Source: Leuctra nigra (Eukaryota; Arthropoda; Insecta; Plecoptera; Leuctridae). Taken from it: a stretch of 64,000 nt of DNA. The stretch is from contig OW203766.1 in the NCBI GenBank assembly GCA_934045905.1, positions 16,858,309-16,922,308 of the forward strand. Reading direction: 5' to 3'. This document shows, piece by piece, positions 23,437 through 38,400 of the stretch. The position numbers and the translations under genes were made by a program. The first letter of the stretch is position 1. Every line of letters starts with the position of its first letter. The notes under the pieces were generated by a model, which worked only from the letters and a program-made list of their open reading frames with translations, had not been told where the DNA came from and did not search any database.

Positions 23437-26400
23437 GTAAGCACCCGCTAACTTGCAGGAGGTAGACATACATATGAACATTTATCTTCAACAGCTAGGT
23501 AATTTACTTTTTCTTTATGAAGGTGGATGATTCCGAACTTCAAGACGAGCCTCTACAGATCCGATTGATGGATCACGACACTTACTCAGCAAATGATGCT
23601 ATCGGCAAGGTGTACCTCGATCTTAATCCTCTTCTTCTTCCCGATGCTGTGGGTGCAAATAATTCTCGAGGCAACGAAACAGGACCCAACTCGAGCTCTA
23701 GTTTAGTATGTACTTTTCTAACCTCTTTGTAGAGTTCTCTGACTTTAAATGATGAGTGACAGATCCTAAATAAGCATAATCTTGTGTCCGTAGGTTGGCG
23801 GCAATGTAATGTCAGGTTGGATCCCAGTCTACGATACAATGCATGGAATTCGGGGTGAAGTTAACGTCATCGTCAAGGTCGAGCTGTTCTCAGACTTCAA
23901 CAAGTTCCGACAATCTTCTTGCGGCGTTCAGTTTTTCTGCTGTATGTAAAATCAATTTTCCTCTGGTTGTTCTACTTCTTGCATTCTATTACAGTAGATT
24001 ACCTACTCTGTGTAACACACGTGGAGTAGCGCTTGATTAATTTTCCCTTGTCTTAACAGCTGGGTCTATTCCGCACGGATATCACGCGCAGGTGATCCAT
24101 GGCTTCGTGGAGGAGTTGGTTGTCAACGACGACCCGGAGTATCAGTGGATCGACAAGATACGCACACCGCGAGCGTCCAATGAGGCGCGGCAAACTCTCT
24201 TCTTCAAGCTCTCGGGGGAGGTCCAGAGGAAGATCGGACTCAAGGTGACCGAAGAAGTAGCTTCTTCTGAATTCACAAAGAAACGGTTCTAGCGTCGTTT
24301 ATTGGTCAACAGTTTCAAAGTAGGATACATTGCGTTTACTTTTTGTGAAGATGATGTCAGCATGGTTGGAAGATGATAAAGAAAGAGTAGGTACTAGTGA
24401 TGATTTTGGTAAGTGCTTTTATGGCTTATTAGTAGGTATTTACCATTTCAGCATTTTGCAAAACCACTAGGAAAACCACATGATGAACTTGGCAGGAAAG
24501 TAGGAACGTCAGCTTAGGAGACTCGGGGTCTCACCAAAGGGGTCAAGTTCTTCATCTTAAAGCCAACTGAAAGACACTAAAAGAGACCCTTATAAAATCT
24601 CAAAATTGCAAAATTTTACAAGTCAATACAAACTAAGATTACATAGTAGGTTGTTATACCTAAATTAATTACATCTTTGTATTCCTCATAGAAATTATGA
24701 ATGTAAGATAAAAATGGTGGTAGTATTGAGGAACCAGCTGAAAAATATTTAATATTTTGTCTCTAAACATAGAGTAGGTACTAGGTAGTACCTACCTAGA
24801 AGTTTTTTAACCAAGGAATTCTGTTAGTATTTAGCGTAGAAGAAAAGGCTATGCTTATTGTCTCCATCATTGCTGCAGGCGTTGGACTTGGGCGGCAATG
24901 CGGTGATCGGCTACTACCAGTGCTTCGACCTCGAAGGGGAGTCCGGGATCGTGGTGCGCGGCATCGGCACGGCCGTCACGCTGGTGAAACTGCACGAGCT
25001 GTCGAACCCGCCGATCGAGGTCGTCCCAACGGAGGAGTGAGTAGCGATGTTTGTTACAAGGCACGGTCCCCGTTCAGACAATCACCAGGCGATTCACAAC
25101 TTGTGGAGGACAAAAGAGTCCAACTTTCAGCGTAATGTACAGTGTAAAGTTCCTTGATCAGGGCTGTCTCCAAAGCAGTGTGAATTCCTGGCTGTTGACT
25201 TGAATATTGTAAAAAAATCTACGTACACATTTTATTTAAGACGGCTGGGTAGTGAATTTGACCTTGAAGAGTTTGTTAATCGATTTTTATCAATTCGACA
25301 CTAAAAGTACCAAGAGATTGCGCTGATATCAGTAAGATGGCCGCTCACGCGAGTACAGTCCCAGTGCGTGTGCGTACTTTTACATACAAGTCACTTAGAT
25401 GTCAATCGTAACGAGTTCAGTAAAAAGTTATAAATACATCGCGAAATAACAGAAATTGATGCTTACCTCAGTGTCAACAATCAAATACAATTGGCATATT
25501 TCATTACAGCACACATTCATTCAAATTCTTGTGAAAACGAGTTGTCTTTTCACCAAAAACCACTGTTTGACAGATTGCAATTGTTTGAACGAGGCGTCAA
25601 GAAAAATGTGTTTTCAGAAGGCCGTGAGAAAAGCAATTGCAACTGTCAAATGGTGATTTTTGGTGTACTCGTATAGACATCTCGTTTTCACAAGAATTTG
25701 AATGAATGTGTGCTGTAATTAAATATGCCGACTGTATTTGATTGTTGACACTGAGGTAAGCATCAATTTCTGTTATTTCGCGATGTAATTAAAACTTTTG
25801 CTGTACTCGTTATACGATTGACATGAAAGTGACTTGCCTGCTCGCGCCCTGTGCTCATGAGCAGAAGTACTCGTGGTTGAGATGTTAATTTTTTCCGCTA
25901 AGTGGCGTCTTACAACTTTTAGTGTCGAATATCTTGTACCAATGTTATTGTTAACAAAATAAGGCTTTGTATGCGTCTTCAGAACTGTTCAATGAAAATA
26001 ATTTCATAGCTTGGAAAAAGTTATTAGTTTTATTTTATCCAACAGATGTTTCGTACCATAATTTTACTAATTTTCGGGCACTAAACATCTGTAGGACAAA
26101 GTAAATCTAATAAACCATTCCAAGCTATAAAATTATTTTCATTGAACAGTTCTGAAGACTCGTACAAAGCCTTATTTTATTAACAATTACATTGGTAAAA
26201 GATATTGATAAAAATCGATTAAAAAACTCTTCAAGGTCAAACTCACTACCCAGCCGTCTTAAGTGTATAAAAATGTAATATTCATATTAAAAATAGTCAA
26301 AAAAAAAATACATTTTAGTGTTCGATGTAGTACTTAGCACGTTTAGGACTTCTGGAATATGAAGCTATATAATGTATGAAAAATAAGAATTGTAAGATGA

Positions 26401-29400
26401 ACAGGCTTGCCTGCATTGGACTAAGCTGTAGACCAGATCCTATTCTGTAAGCACTTTTCTGTTTGAAAGAAATTGGATTCCTCAAACTGTACAGTTTTAA
26501 AATATGATTAGAAAAAGAGAATATGTTTCGATTCCTTTTCCTTTCTGTCAGAAATAAAGTTACAAAATTGGGCTCCAGGAAGGTTATTCTAATTTTTCTT
26601 GTCGTCTTGTTTCATTTGATTGGGCTCACTGCCCAATTGATATCTATTTAATATGGTAGTGAGTAGTGACACTGTCTCATTTGATATGAGCCGACAAGGA
26701 AATTGAAAATAACCCGCTAGGTCCCCTATTCTAAAACTAACGAAATTGTTTTGGTCTAAATTTCTTTAACTGCCACTAGGCTAACACCGATCAGAAATGA
26801 TTTTAGACAAAAATCATTTCATTTTAGTTTCAACATTTATTTCAACTAAGTACATGTTAGTTTCAATTTTGAAAGAAATCGGATTCTGACTACAGTAAAT
26901 TACATCAATGACCCCAAGATGCCTTTGCATCAGGATAGTGAACTCATCCCAGTTTTTGTTTAGAGACCTCCTAATTTGTTTTTAAAGGTAAAATTTACAT
27001 AAATATGAAATTGTTTCGATTCCTTTGACTTTCTATCAGAACTAAAGCTATAGAGTAAGGCTCTGGTTTGTTGCGATGATTGTCTTGATGATTCATGTCG
27101 TCAACGTCAAGTGTTGGCTGTCAACTTAACTCTTGACTTTCTATCCGTGTCTTCTAGCCGCGTTCTACGCCGCTCGCATGTCCGCTCATGATTGTCGTGT
27201 ACTAAAACATCTGTATGTTCTCTCTCTCTCCCTCCCCTCCTGCCTGCAGCTTGCCAGTGTGTGATAACAATGTGTGTGTAGACCCCAATCTCTCCCCCCG
27301 CCTCCGCGTCATCCCCCCCTCCCCCTCGGAGGAGTCAGTCCCGCGCACTGTCATGGGGATCCGTTTCCCCGGCGTGGGCTCGCTCAAGGTCAAGAAGCGG
27401 CCGGTCGTCACGGTGATCCCTGCGTACATGTCCGCGCACCCGGATAAACATCGTTCCACGCAGTCCCTCAACGCGATATCGTCTGTCGAAGATCGGGTGC
27501 GTGGGGACGAGAAGCCGCGGAGGAATCCGTTCTCGCGAGGTTTGAAGGCGATGGGCTTTGGGAAGCGCATCACTGCACTCCGAGCTCGGCTTTCGAATGC
27601 CGAGGAGGACTCGGAATCTGATACATCCGGTTCCGAAGCTGTTCGAGTGCGGAGCGCGAGCGTCGCGACGGGGAAGAAGCCGAGATTCAAGTTCGTGCGG
27701 CGACACAAGAGGTCGAGCAGCGACTCAATGGCGACGGCGCTCGTTCTGTCGCTCATGGGAAACACCAACTTGGACCGTGTGGTCGAAGTCAAGGAGAGTC
27801 CCAACTCCTCTCCGTCGTCTCCGCCGCGATGCAATGAAGCCGTTCCGGACTTCCTGAGAGTCCCGGAAGACATCCCGGATCTGACCTACGTGGACGGGCA
27901 TCTCATCTCCAACAACTCTTCCGGAGTGTCGTCCTCGTCGGACTCCTCCAGCTCGGAAGGTTCGGAGGAGTTCCTGCTGGACCCGTGCAAGCAGCTTTCT
28001 TCCGCTTCGCCGTCGCCTGAAGTCCGACACCAAAAGCAGGCTTCCTGCTTCACTTTCAAGTCTGAAGATAACAAACAAGACTGCATCAACGAATCAAAAC
28101 TAGTTCACAATACAACGATTCAACAAGATGAAAACAATGCAATAATAATCCAAGTTCCTTCCATCGATGTCCCTTCTGTACAAAACACACCTAGTCACGT
28201 TCAACCCACCGAAACGGGAATGCCTCACGCAAACTCATCTGTACATAATCATCATAATAATCAACCCATTGAGATGATTGTCCACGAAACAACACTTGTC
28301 AATAATGTACCTGACCCTAGCCCTCCCGACGACGCGGTAGATATCGTAGAGTCCCCCCTGCTTGCCTCTCCCAGCCCTGCTAGAGTGTTAGATAATCATG
28401 TGTGTGGTGGTAGCAGTAGCCTGCTCGCAGTGCCTGTGACGATGTCACCTCTGCACAAGAGCAAGAGTGCTTCAGAGTTGTCTCCGCATGGTACTAACAT
28501 AGATCGGCATGGAACCTGCTTGCTCCCGTCCGACAGGCCAATCACGGAGCTCGATCCCGAGGACGAGGCCAACGAGGAGGCCACTCACTTGCCACCCAAG
28601 ATGGCCGCCCTACCCGCGATTCACAGGCGGAGCTCGGATTCCGATCTCAGCATCACGCCGAAAGGTACGTTGGTTTGGTTTTAATTTACTGCATAGAGGA
28701 CATTTTGGCATGGGATTGGGAAATTGATACTTTGGTCAATAGTTTAGAAAATAGAAAACAGCTGTATTTAAAAGTAGAAAGTAATATAATATCTAACAGT
28801 AGTTTGAACATGTTTGAACATGTATTAACTCTTTATTGGTGAAGGGAATTGCTACCTACTACATACCTACATAATACCTACATATTAAGTTGCCCGTTGA
28901 TCCATATACTTTTACTTGCTCTTTGATAATTCCAATTTATTAATCTAGGTTTGTGTTGGCTTATTCCCTAGGCTTGTTTTCGAGAGGTCATAAAAGTAAG
29001 TTTGATGAATGTTGCGATGAACTGAGTTCGTACCTCCGTTGTCATTTGTCCCGCCTCTTGTGTTTGTCGTAGAGATGGCTCTTGAGAGTTTATTCTGAGG
29101 AAGTTTATTATTTGTAATATGTTGTAGATCCATCAAATGCTTATCACAATTCATGTCATATTTGCTTATTTGTTTAGTAAACAAGTGTGAAAAATTTATT
29201 AAAACATAGATATAAATTCATTGTTAGGGCCTTGTAGAGGAACTCATTAGAAAATATTGTTAGAACAAAATTTATATAAATTGCAGGTTGCATTTGTCGG
29301 GCAACCTGCCTCCTGACCCAATTACAAACTACTATATTGGAATGGATCAAGATATATATTGAAGTAATTTTGTGTTCAACAATTAGAATTGTTTTGGTAC

Positions 29401-32400
29401 ACAGTAGTACAAAAAACTCGCCAATTTTTTTACTAAGAAGAGTACTCATCGTATGAAGCGCCACCTCTAAACAAAATTGTACTGTATCTGTGTAACTGTA
29501 ACTGTGTAACTGCGTAACTTTGTAAACCAGATTGCTGGAGCAAGAGGACGAATGCATCGGCGTCATTGTGTATCATCTCATATGTATCAGACGAGCGTTG
29601 TGCGACTGCATGCGGAAGTGAAATGCAGTGCCTGTGATGTGTGTTAAGAGACTAATTCGCTAGGTCTGAGAGCTTAGTGTGTACAATGAAAATGCGTTGA
29701 TGTTTGCCGAGTTCATGAATTGTTTGTGCTAATTGTGAATGAATATTATAACTACCTACCTAAGTAGAAATAACTTGATACACGAGACAAAGGTAGTACC
29801 TATACAGACAAATAGTTTTTGATAGAGTCTATGTCGCTCTAGGTCTGAACAAATTTGAAAGCCGTATATCACTACCACTATTTGGGTTTTCTAGAACTTT
29901 ATGGGGCAAAGTTGTTATAATGAAAATTTAAGATATGTGTGTCATGCTTTGAGAGAAGGAGGGATAAAGTGGCTTGATTTCTTGTGGTATGCATTTTAAT
30001 TTTACATTTTGTAATTTATGATGTTAAATGTATAATTCTTTATGTGAAAATAAAAATAAGTGATTTTTTAAAGATGTATATAAACTAGAGATGGGCCGAT
30101 TCCGATTCTCGCGATTCCACCGATTCCAGTGGAATCGGAAGAATCGCGATTCTCCGATTTCTGTACATATTTTAGCGATTCCGATTCTTTTTGAAAATCC
30201 CGCCCTTTTAGCTTGATATTTGAGGTTAAAAACATCGCCAAAGCACAATTCCTAGTATTACTACTTACTTTTCAACAAAATTAAAGATCTAACACATTAA
30301 AAATACATTTAAATGTTGTTTTCTTACCACTTTTTTTATTTTTTAATTACTTACCTGAGGGCAAAATACAAAGGGTGATAAATACAGTGAGGTTTGTAGG
30401 TATTTGTGAAGAATCGGAATCGCAAGAATCGGAGCTAAGAATCGGAATCGGAATCGTGAAATTTCGGAATCAGCCCATCTCTAATATAAACTCCATTTCA
30501 TGGGGTCTAGAGTCCTAGATAGCATGGGCAGGTATAGGACTACCCATGTTAAACAGGACTCTAGACTGCATGAAACGGAGTTTATGTATCCCATGAAATT
30601 AAGCCTCAATCAATTCACCTTCTCTCGAAGTCGTAGTACAGACAAAAGTAATCAGTAATCGCATTGGCTTTATTATGTATGCAGGAACTACTCTTTGTAG
30701 AACTGAAAATCAGGTGTCATGTTTTAGTCAATCAATGGTAGAACATTAAAGAGGAACAGATAAATTAACTAGTACATTTTTGTTTGAGACAAGCTCGGTG
30801 ACAATGCGTAGATATTGTCAGTCGAGTATGTGTCGTTGTGAAAGTATCGCTGTGTTGTAGGAAACAGTTTGACGGGCACGGGAAGCGATCGCTCGTCAAT
30901 GGGAACGCACCTCCGCGCCGGCCCGACATTGATCCGACCGACCATGAACCAGGAGAGCCTCGACATGCTCGAGTATCCCTTCCTCACCATGACAACGTAT
31001 CCGCCGGGATTCATTCTCCATCTGGGTAAGTACGGTTGCAACATCGATTAAGTGATAAAACAATTGATGATGAAAATTGTTATTAATTTTGGATATTGAT
31101 GATTTCATCCATCCCGAGTACCAGCCGTAATAATTCGCATAAAGGTAGTTTATGCATTAGTTTAAAAATTGATACGTCTTATGTGCACCTTTTATTCTTG
31201 CATAAAGTTAGAGCTCTCCCCTTAAAAATGTGTCACATTTGTTAACACTCTTAGCTCAACTCCCTTTGCGAAATCCAGAGCTTTATTCTGTATAATAATA
31301 ATATCGCGACCCTGCTTCCAACTATTGTCGGGTCAGGGGGTGGGATGATCCCACCAATGTTCTAGGGCACTTGTGTTCTCAGAGCCGACTTGCCAAGTCC
31401 GACACTCCACACTTCTTCAATCTCTTCTTCCAGTTCTTCAGCCTCCTCTCTTTCCACCAGCTCCCTCCATCTCTCTCTGTCTTCCCACCACTTCTCTGTT
31501 GTAATTACTCCCCAACACTCTCCTCTTTCTTCTGCAGCTGCCTCTATTCCGTTGATCCATTTGGTTCTAGGTCTTCCTGCCTTTCTTCTGACACATATGG
31601 CTGCATGCTCTGCCTCTCTACATGGTATCCTCTCTTTTCCCATCCTCTTCATATGTCCGTACCATCTTAGCCTCTCTTTTCCAAGTTTAAATCTAAGAGA
31701 TTCCACTTCTAGGTCTTTTCTAATCTTTGCACTCCTCACCTTGTCCATCTTCGTCACTCCTGCCACACTTCTCAGGAACTTCATTTCTGCAGCCTGCATC
31801 TTCATTTCTTCTTTCCCTCCAATTGGCCAAGTTACTGCTGCATATATTAAGATTGGTACAAAGTAGGTTTTGTACAGTAATATCTTACACCTCTGTGGTA
31901 CATCTTCATTCCATAGTAGCTTCCTTACACTCTGGTAAAACACTTCTGCTGCTCTCACCCTCCTCTCGATCTCCCTGTCCACCTTTCCATCCTTTGCCAA
32001 TACACTACCTAGATATTTAAACTCGTCTTTTTCCGTAAGTTCCTCTCCTCGCATCTGCATCCGGCACCGTGTCTTCTGTTGCCTTTCCATAACCATGGTT
32101 TCGCTTTTTTCTCTACTGATTTCTAGTCCATATTTTGCTGTCACTTCTTCCCACCTGTTGAGTTTCTCTTGCAACTCTTCCTCGGTCTCTGCCCACACAA
32201 GAACGTCGTCTGCATATATGAGTGTGCGGGTGTCCTCTTGGTCCTCCGGCTCAACCTCTCTCAGCATCTCATCCATTACTACTGTAAATAATGTTGGTGA
32301 CAATACACTTCCTTGCTTCAGTCCCTCCCTCACTTCGAACCAGTCCGTTTTTCCCACTCCCGTCTGCACGCAACTACTGTTCTTCTTATACATACTTTGA

Positions 32401-35400
32401 ATTCTTTGTATCACTCCACTGTCCACACCCTTCTTCTCTAGGCACCGCCACACTTCTTCTCTTGGCATTCTGTCGTACACCTTTACCAGGTCCAGAAATA
32501 TCATTCTCATCCCGTTCCCTTTCTCCCATCGGTCTTCCATGATTTGTCTCACTGCAAAGATGAGGTCAATCGTTGACCGTCCTCTTCTAAAACCGTATTG
32601 TTCTTCTCTTAGTTTACTCTCAATACTCTCAGCCACCCTCCTTTCGATGATCTTTTCATACAATTTAGCTGTTTGGCACATCAAAGTTACTCCCCTGTAG
32701 TTGCAGCATCGCTTTCTGTCCCCTTTCTTAAAGATAGGAATAAGTATTCCCTTCCCCCAATCTTCTGGGACATCACACTGGGTCCATGCTGCTTGAATTA
32801 CCCGGCAGAGCCACTCAATTCCCTTCTGCCCTGACGCTTTCAGCATCTCGACACTGACTTCGTCCATTCCTGGGGCTTTTCCATTCTTCATCTTCTTTAG
32901 CATTTCTTTCACTTCCATCTGTCCTGGTATTTCACCCGCAACCCCCTCGCTTTCCTCTGCCATTCTTCGGTTTGTCTCTCTGTCTTTCCTTTGTACTGCC
33001 TCTCCCTGAAGTAGCTCCTTAAAGTACTCTTTCCACATTGTTTTTATCTCCTCCGGTCTGTTTGTGAAACCACCATCCTCCTTCTTCATTATGGTTTGAG
33101 TCTCCCCCGTATGTCGTTTCGCCTTGATTAGACTGTACAGCAGTCTCTTATTTCCATCAAAGTCTGTCTCCAACCTGTTTGCAAACTCTTGCATTGATAT
33201 TTTCTTCCCCTCCTCTACTATCATCTTTACAATTCTCTTGCTTTCCCCGTAGTCCCTGATGTTTTCTTCCGTATGGGACTCTTCCTTCCTTCTCCATGCC
33301 TCCTTTTTCCTCCTCACTGCCTCTCTCACCCTTTCATTCCACCATGGTGTTTCTTTCCTTCTCTTTTTTCCTCCAGCTCTCCCACAGGTCTTTTCAGCTA
33401 TGTCCACTAGAGCTGCTTTAAATGCACACCATTCTTCATCCACTCCACCTAATGCTCCCTCTGGTGCCCTCTCTGCTATCTCTCTTCTGAACTCTTCCCT
33501 GACTTCTTTCTGTTGCAACTTCCATACCTTTATCCTGGGTGCTTTGACTTCCGTTACGGTCCTCTTTCGTCGCTCTATTTCTACCTTTGCCACCAGCAAT
33601 CGATGGTCGCTGCCTAGTGCGACTGATGGTAGCACCTCCACATCTCTCACCAGTCTCCCCATATCTCTGCTGACACATATGTAGTCTATAACTGATTCCC
33701 ATCTCTGATTATCAGCTCCATATCCATATCTCGTTATCTTCTGAGCTCTTCTTTTCATAAACCATGTGTTTGTGATTTTCATTGAGGTTCTTGCACACCA
33801 CTCTAACATCTTCACTCCTTCAGTGTTTCTTTTACCCCAGCCATGTGGTCCCATTACCTCTTCGCAGTCCTTCCGCTCCTCTCCTACCATGGCATTAAAA
33901 TCCCCCATCACCCATACCTTCTTTGCTTGCACCATCTCATCTAGTTCAACCCAGAAAATGTCTTTTTCTTCGGTAGATCTTCCAGACTGAGGTGCATACA
34001 CCTGTATCAGGTGCCGCACGCTGCTTCCTATTACGATACTGATTCCGATCATCCTGTCATTCACGGCATTTACATCCAGGATGTCACCAGCGTAACGGGG
34101 GCTTACCACAAAACCCACTCCATTTCTTCCCTCTTCCCCTCCCGACCATATCAACTTGTAGTCCCCTCTGAGCCTCTTCTCCCCCTTTCCCCTCCACTTT
34201 GTTTCACTTAGCCCCAGCAGGTCTATCTTTCTCTCCTCCATCATGTCCACTATCTCTTCCAATTTCCCTGTTAGTGTAACTATATTGAGTGTCCCCACTT
34301 GCATTGTTTCTCCTTTACAACACTTGTGTCTTTTCATTAAGTTCCGTCCTCTTGCGCTATTGCTTCTGGTACCATTATTTACACAGTTCTCTTCATTGCT
34401 TGTCTCCATAGAAACCCGTCTTGCCCTTGCTACCTCACTCCGTTCCACACCCACCTTGTCCGAAAACCCGTTTCTCTCTTATTAACACTCCGCACTGATT
34501 TTCCTTTAAGTCCCCAGCACTCTCGCAACACTCTCCCTGCCTCGTACTCCCATTTTATAATGTCTTTCATGTACCCTGGTACGAAGGGTACATTTAGAAA
34601 CTCCCCGGCTTCTGTTGCCACCACTTGTTGCAGCCTCTCATTTAGGCAACCACCTGCCACACTCTCTAGGCTGCACACTACCACCCTGGTTTCTCGTCCA
34701 TATGCTGTTTTCGTTTCCGCCACTAGGTCACCAATGTCTTTCATTATTTCCTCTTTGTTCCTTCCCTCTCGTACTTCCTTGTTCCCCACTTTCAACATAA
34801 TGGTGGCATTCTCGGTGTTCTTGCCATAATATCCTTCTTTCATCCTTCGTGCCATTTCAACTATTCTAATTCCTCGGTCTGTTTTGGCTCTGTTTCCATT
34901 TCCCTTGCAAAACTCTCCGGCTTGCCTTCCCCTCACATCTCCCATTAGGATTGTCTGTGACATACCTGGTCCTTGCTGACGGTTCTCTGGCATCTCATCT
35001 TCTTGTACTCTCTCCCTATCTATCCCAACCATCCCAATGTTCTTTTGCCTGACCCCAGTTATTTCGCTTATGTCGCTGCTGCCGTTGCCCTGTTCATGTG
35101 GCTCGCTGATGTCGCTGTTGCCGCTGTCTTGTTCATGTGGCTCGCTGATGTCGCTGCTGCCACTGCCCTGTTCATGTGGCTCGCTGATGTTGCTGCTGCC
35201 GCTGTCCTGTTCATGTGGCTCGCTGCTGCCGCTGCCCTGTTCATTGGGCTCGCTGATGTTGCTGCTGCCGCTGCCCTGTTCATTGGTCTTGCTGATGTTG
35301 CTGCTGCCGCTGTCCTGTTCATGTAGCTCGCTGATGTCACTGCTGCCGCTGTCCTGTTCATTGGGCTCGCTGATGTTGCTGCTGCCGCTGCCCTGTTCAT

Positions 35401-38400
35401 GCGGCTCGCTGATGTCACTGCTGCCGCTGCCTTCATTCCCTTGTGACACTTCTTTACACTTCTGCAATTCATTATATAGGAACGCGTTTTCCTTTTGAAG
35501 ATTGTCTACTGTCCGTCGTAGACACTGGACACTATCTTCTAAGTCCCATTCCCATATTAATTTATTTGCCCAAAGGTCCCTCCATTCCTCATCACTCTCT
35601 TTCAGCGCATCCACTTCCTTCTTTAACTCCTTGAGACATCTTCTCAAGGCTCTAACATCTTCTTCTACTCCTTCTTCTTCTTCTCCTTTTGTCTTCTCAT
35701 TATTAATGATTGACTGAAGAATTTCTATAGCGTCAGTTTGATACGATTCTTCTTCAAAACCCAGTAGGTCCTCTGTGCTGGACGCATCCAAACTCAACCC
35801 TAACCTAACTTCCGCTTTTCCTTGAAATCCTTGAAAATCATCCATAGCTGCAGGTTTAATCACTGCCTTTCTCTAATATAACACTTCAAAATTTCTATTT
35901 TACACACACTTGCTACTCACACTGCTCTTAACTATTTATTTTAGCTCAAACACTTAACTTTAGTAGGATCAATACAAAAGGTGTACTACATTATGCCGCC
36001 ATCTTGGCTTCTTCAAAATTCACAAATTCTTCAACTCACAAAATTATTTGTAGTAGGTACTATGTTCAACATTCAAAGGAATAGTTTTATGAATGCCCAG
36101 AATAACACGTTTTTAACTTCCATGAATGATTCAGATTCCTATGCATGAGTTTTTTAAATTTAGAATACGCAAAATAGGAGTATGTCTTCTATCTGTGTGC
36201 ATTCATATTCTAGTAGGTACACCCAACAAATCATAAAACGGTATTTGAACGAAACGGATTGGCAGATGGTCAGGTTCCTTGACAATCAATCCTTGTTATT
36301 ATCAATGAAATCAGAGCTCACCTACTACAGTTAGATGACGAGTTAGCACAGACTTCATCGGATGATGCCATCACATATTTTTCAGACAATCCATTTCTTT
36401 CAAATACCTACCGTTTTATGAATTGTCGAGTGTACATGCAATAAATCATAATTTCACTTTCAACTATGAAAATCAAGACAACCGTGATTTGCCTTCGTAA
36501 TCTAGTCTGCTAGAATAGCAGAGCATTTCGTCTGCAAGAAGCTGCTCCATGAAACGTGTGTTCTTCTAGGTGGCTGTGTCAGCTCCAGATCGGTCAAGCT
36601 GCTGGAGCGAGTGACCAACTTGGACGAGCCCGAGTCCCGAGACATCTGGTGGTCCGAGCTGAGGATGGAAGTGCGGTCGCATGCGCGCGCCCTCGGCTGC
36701 AACGTGGTGCTTGGGTCAGTGGATGTCAAATCATTATTTCCCTACCAATTCTCTTACATTTTTACTCGGTTGACTAGAAGTATTGTGTTTTATAAATCAA
36801 TTTTCTTTAACATAAAAAAGCATGAAAAGCAGTTAAAATTTCTCTCTTCGTCTCTCACTATGAAAATTTTCTCATAATTTCTCTTTAAAATACCGTAATT
36901 TCTGATGAGAATAGTCATCGTAGCCACATTTCTCCTCATAATACTTTGATTTTACTAATTTTTGTGATTAGTTTAAGTAAGCTCCAGTTAGCTTAAACTC
37001 CACTTCAGGAAACTCGGTGTATTACCATATTGTACTGCAATTTAATTCCGGAGATTATTTCCTCAGTTTACACTAACCTCAGGCAACATCGACTGCAGTT
37101 TATTTAACCTATGCCGCAGTGTAATGGTGATACCTACACCACATTTCCCAAAGTGAGCTTAACCCTTTAATGAGTTTGCCCGTATCTCTTACGTTTTGGC
37201 ATTCAACATGATCATTAATTTTTTATTTTTTATTTTTTTTCATCTCTTAAATTTGCACAATATTTGATAGACCTACGTTCTTATCATACAAAAATCTGCT
37301 ACCTAACTCATCCCAAAAAGGAAATAGAATTTTTACCTCTACCTACCAACAAATTAACTCAATAGGTAGTAAAAGGGTTAACCAAACTGAAGATTAAACT
37401 AAAGGTACGTTTACAGCTTGACGTTCGACGCTCGACGCTCAGCGCTAGCGCTGGAAGACGAACATGGTTTATCTTTGACCTTGAACGCCAGCGCTCGGCG
37501 TTGGCCAATCAGTAGGCTCAACGGCGAGCGCTGAGCGCCGAACGTCAAACGAACGCCGTGCTGTAAACCTACCTTAATGGTAATATGGACCCTAAATATT
37601 CTATTGTAGCTACTTTCATTCTCTTGTTCTTCTCTGTCCTGTATTGACGTTCCGATGTCACAGCTACTCCGAGAACACGAGCATCTGCGACGACGTGTGC
37701 GTCCTGAGCGCCTCGGGCACGGCGGCCATCATCAGTCTGGCGTTCACGGGCCTCGCGCCGGACAGCGCGCACGTGCAGCCGCGCAACCACCTGACGCTCC
37801 AGCACAAGGAGCTGATGACCACGTCGCTGGACCGCACCGAGTTCGAGGCCAAGAACAAGCCGCCGGACATCCAGATCCCGGTCACGGTCAGTTGCGGAAC
37901 GAGAACCTCACTAGGTGGCGGTCATTCGAGGGAATTAGATTTACTAGCCAAATATTATGAATTAAAACTCAATGATCTGTGTTGCCAGTGATTTGTAACT
38001 TGATCAAAATACCATAAATTTCAAAATGACCCACAAGACTAAGGTCGGGGACAGGCAAAGACGAACCCGCTCTAGCATAGGCCGGCCAATACATGGACAT
38101 GGCCATGCCTGTCACCTACCTTAACAGCAAGAGAGGGCCATAATATATTTTGCATTAATCTTTTCAAAAAATTATCTATTTTGAAAGTGCAACAAAATAA
38201 TGAAAACAATGTGTTATCAAGTGGTACAATAAACATCTTGTTACGTTTCTTCAATTTCTTAATTTTAATATTGACGGCTGGAATATACAATAGTACCACG
38301 GTTTTCGTCAAATAACTGAGGTTAGCAACATTAAACAGCCCGTCAGTAAATGCCAAGTCAAGTCTAGCTCTCTTGTTGCCGTCACTGGGCCATCGTGAAA

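Larger units (their letters stand above)
31290..36000 (-). mobile_element. Apparently full-length two-ORF LINE (non-LTR retrotransposon)
   Basis: Antisense in C2CD5 intron 7. Carries ORF1 and ORF2, both open, a 3' UTR reading GGTGGGATCATCCCACCCCC then CTGACCCGACAATAG, and an ATT/TAT-rich tail at about 31300. The 5' boundary near 36000 is not sharp and no target duplication was identified. Intact frames suggest recent insertion. Confidence 0.85.

Noticed and set aside
27202..28089. Minus-strand frames over C2CD5 exon 6, up to 223 codons
   Set aside because: GC-rich shadow frames. The plus frame has matching splice phases and family similarity at its end.
31371..34485. Many Ser-rich plus-strand frames
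   Set aside because: Antisense shadows of ORF2.
34973..35498. Plus-strand Ala/Leu-rich frames in the LINE
   Set aside because: Antisense shadows of the ORF1 tandem repeats.
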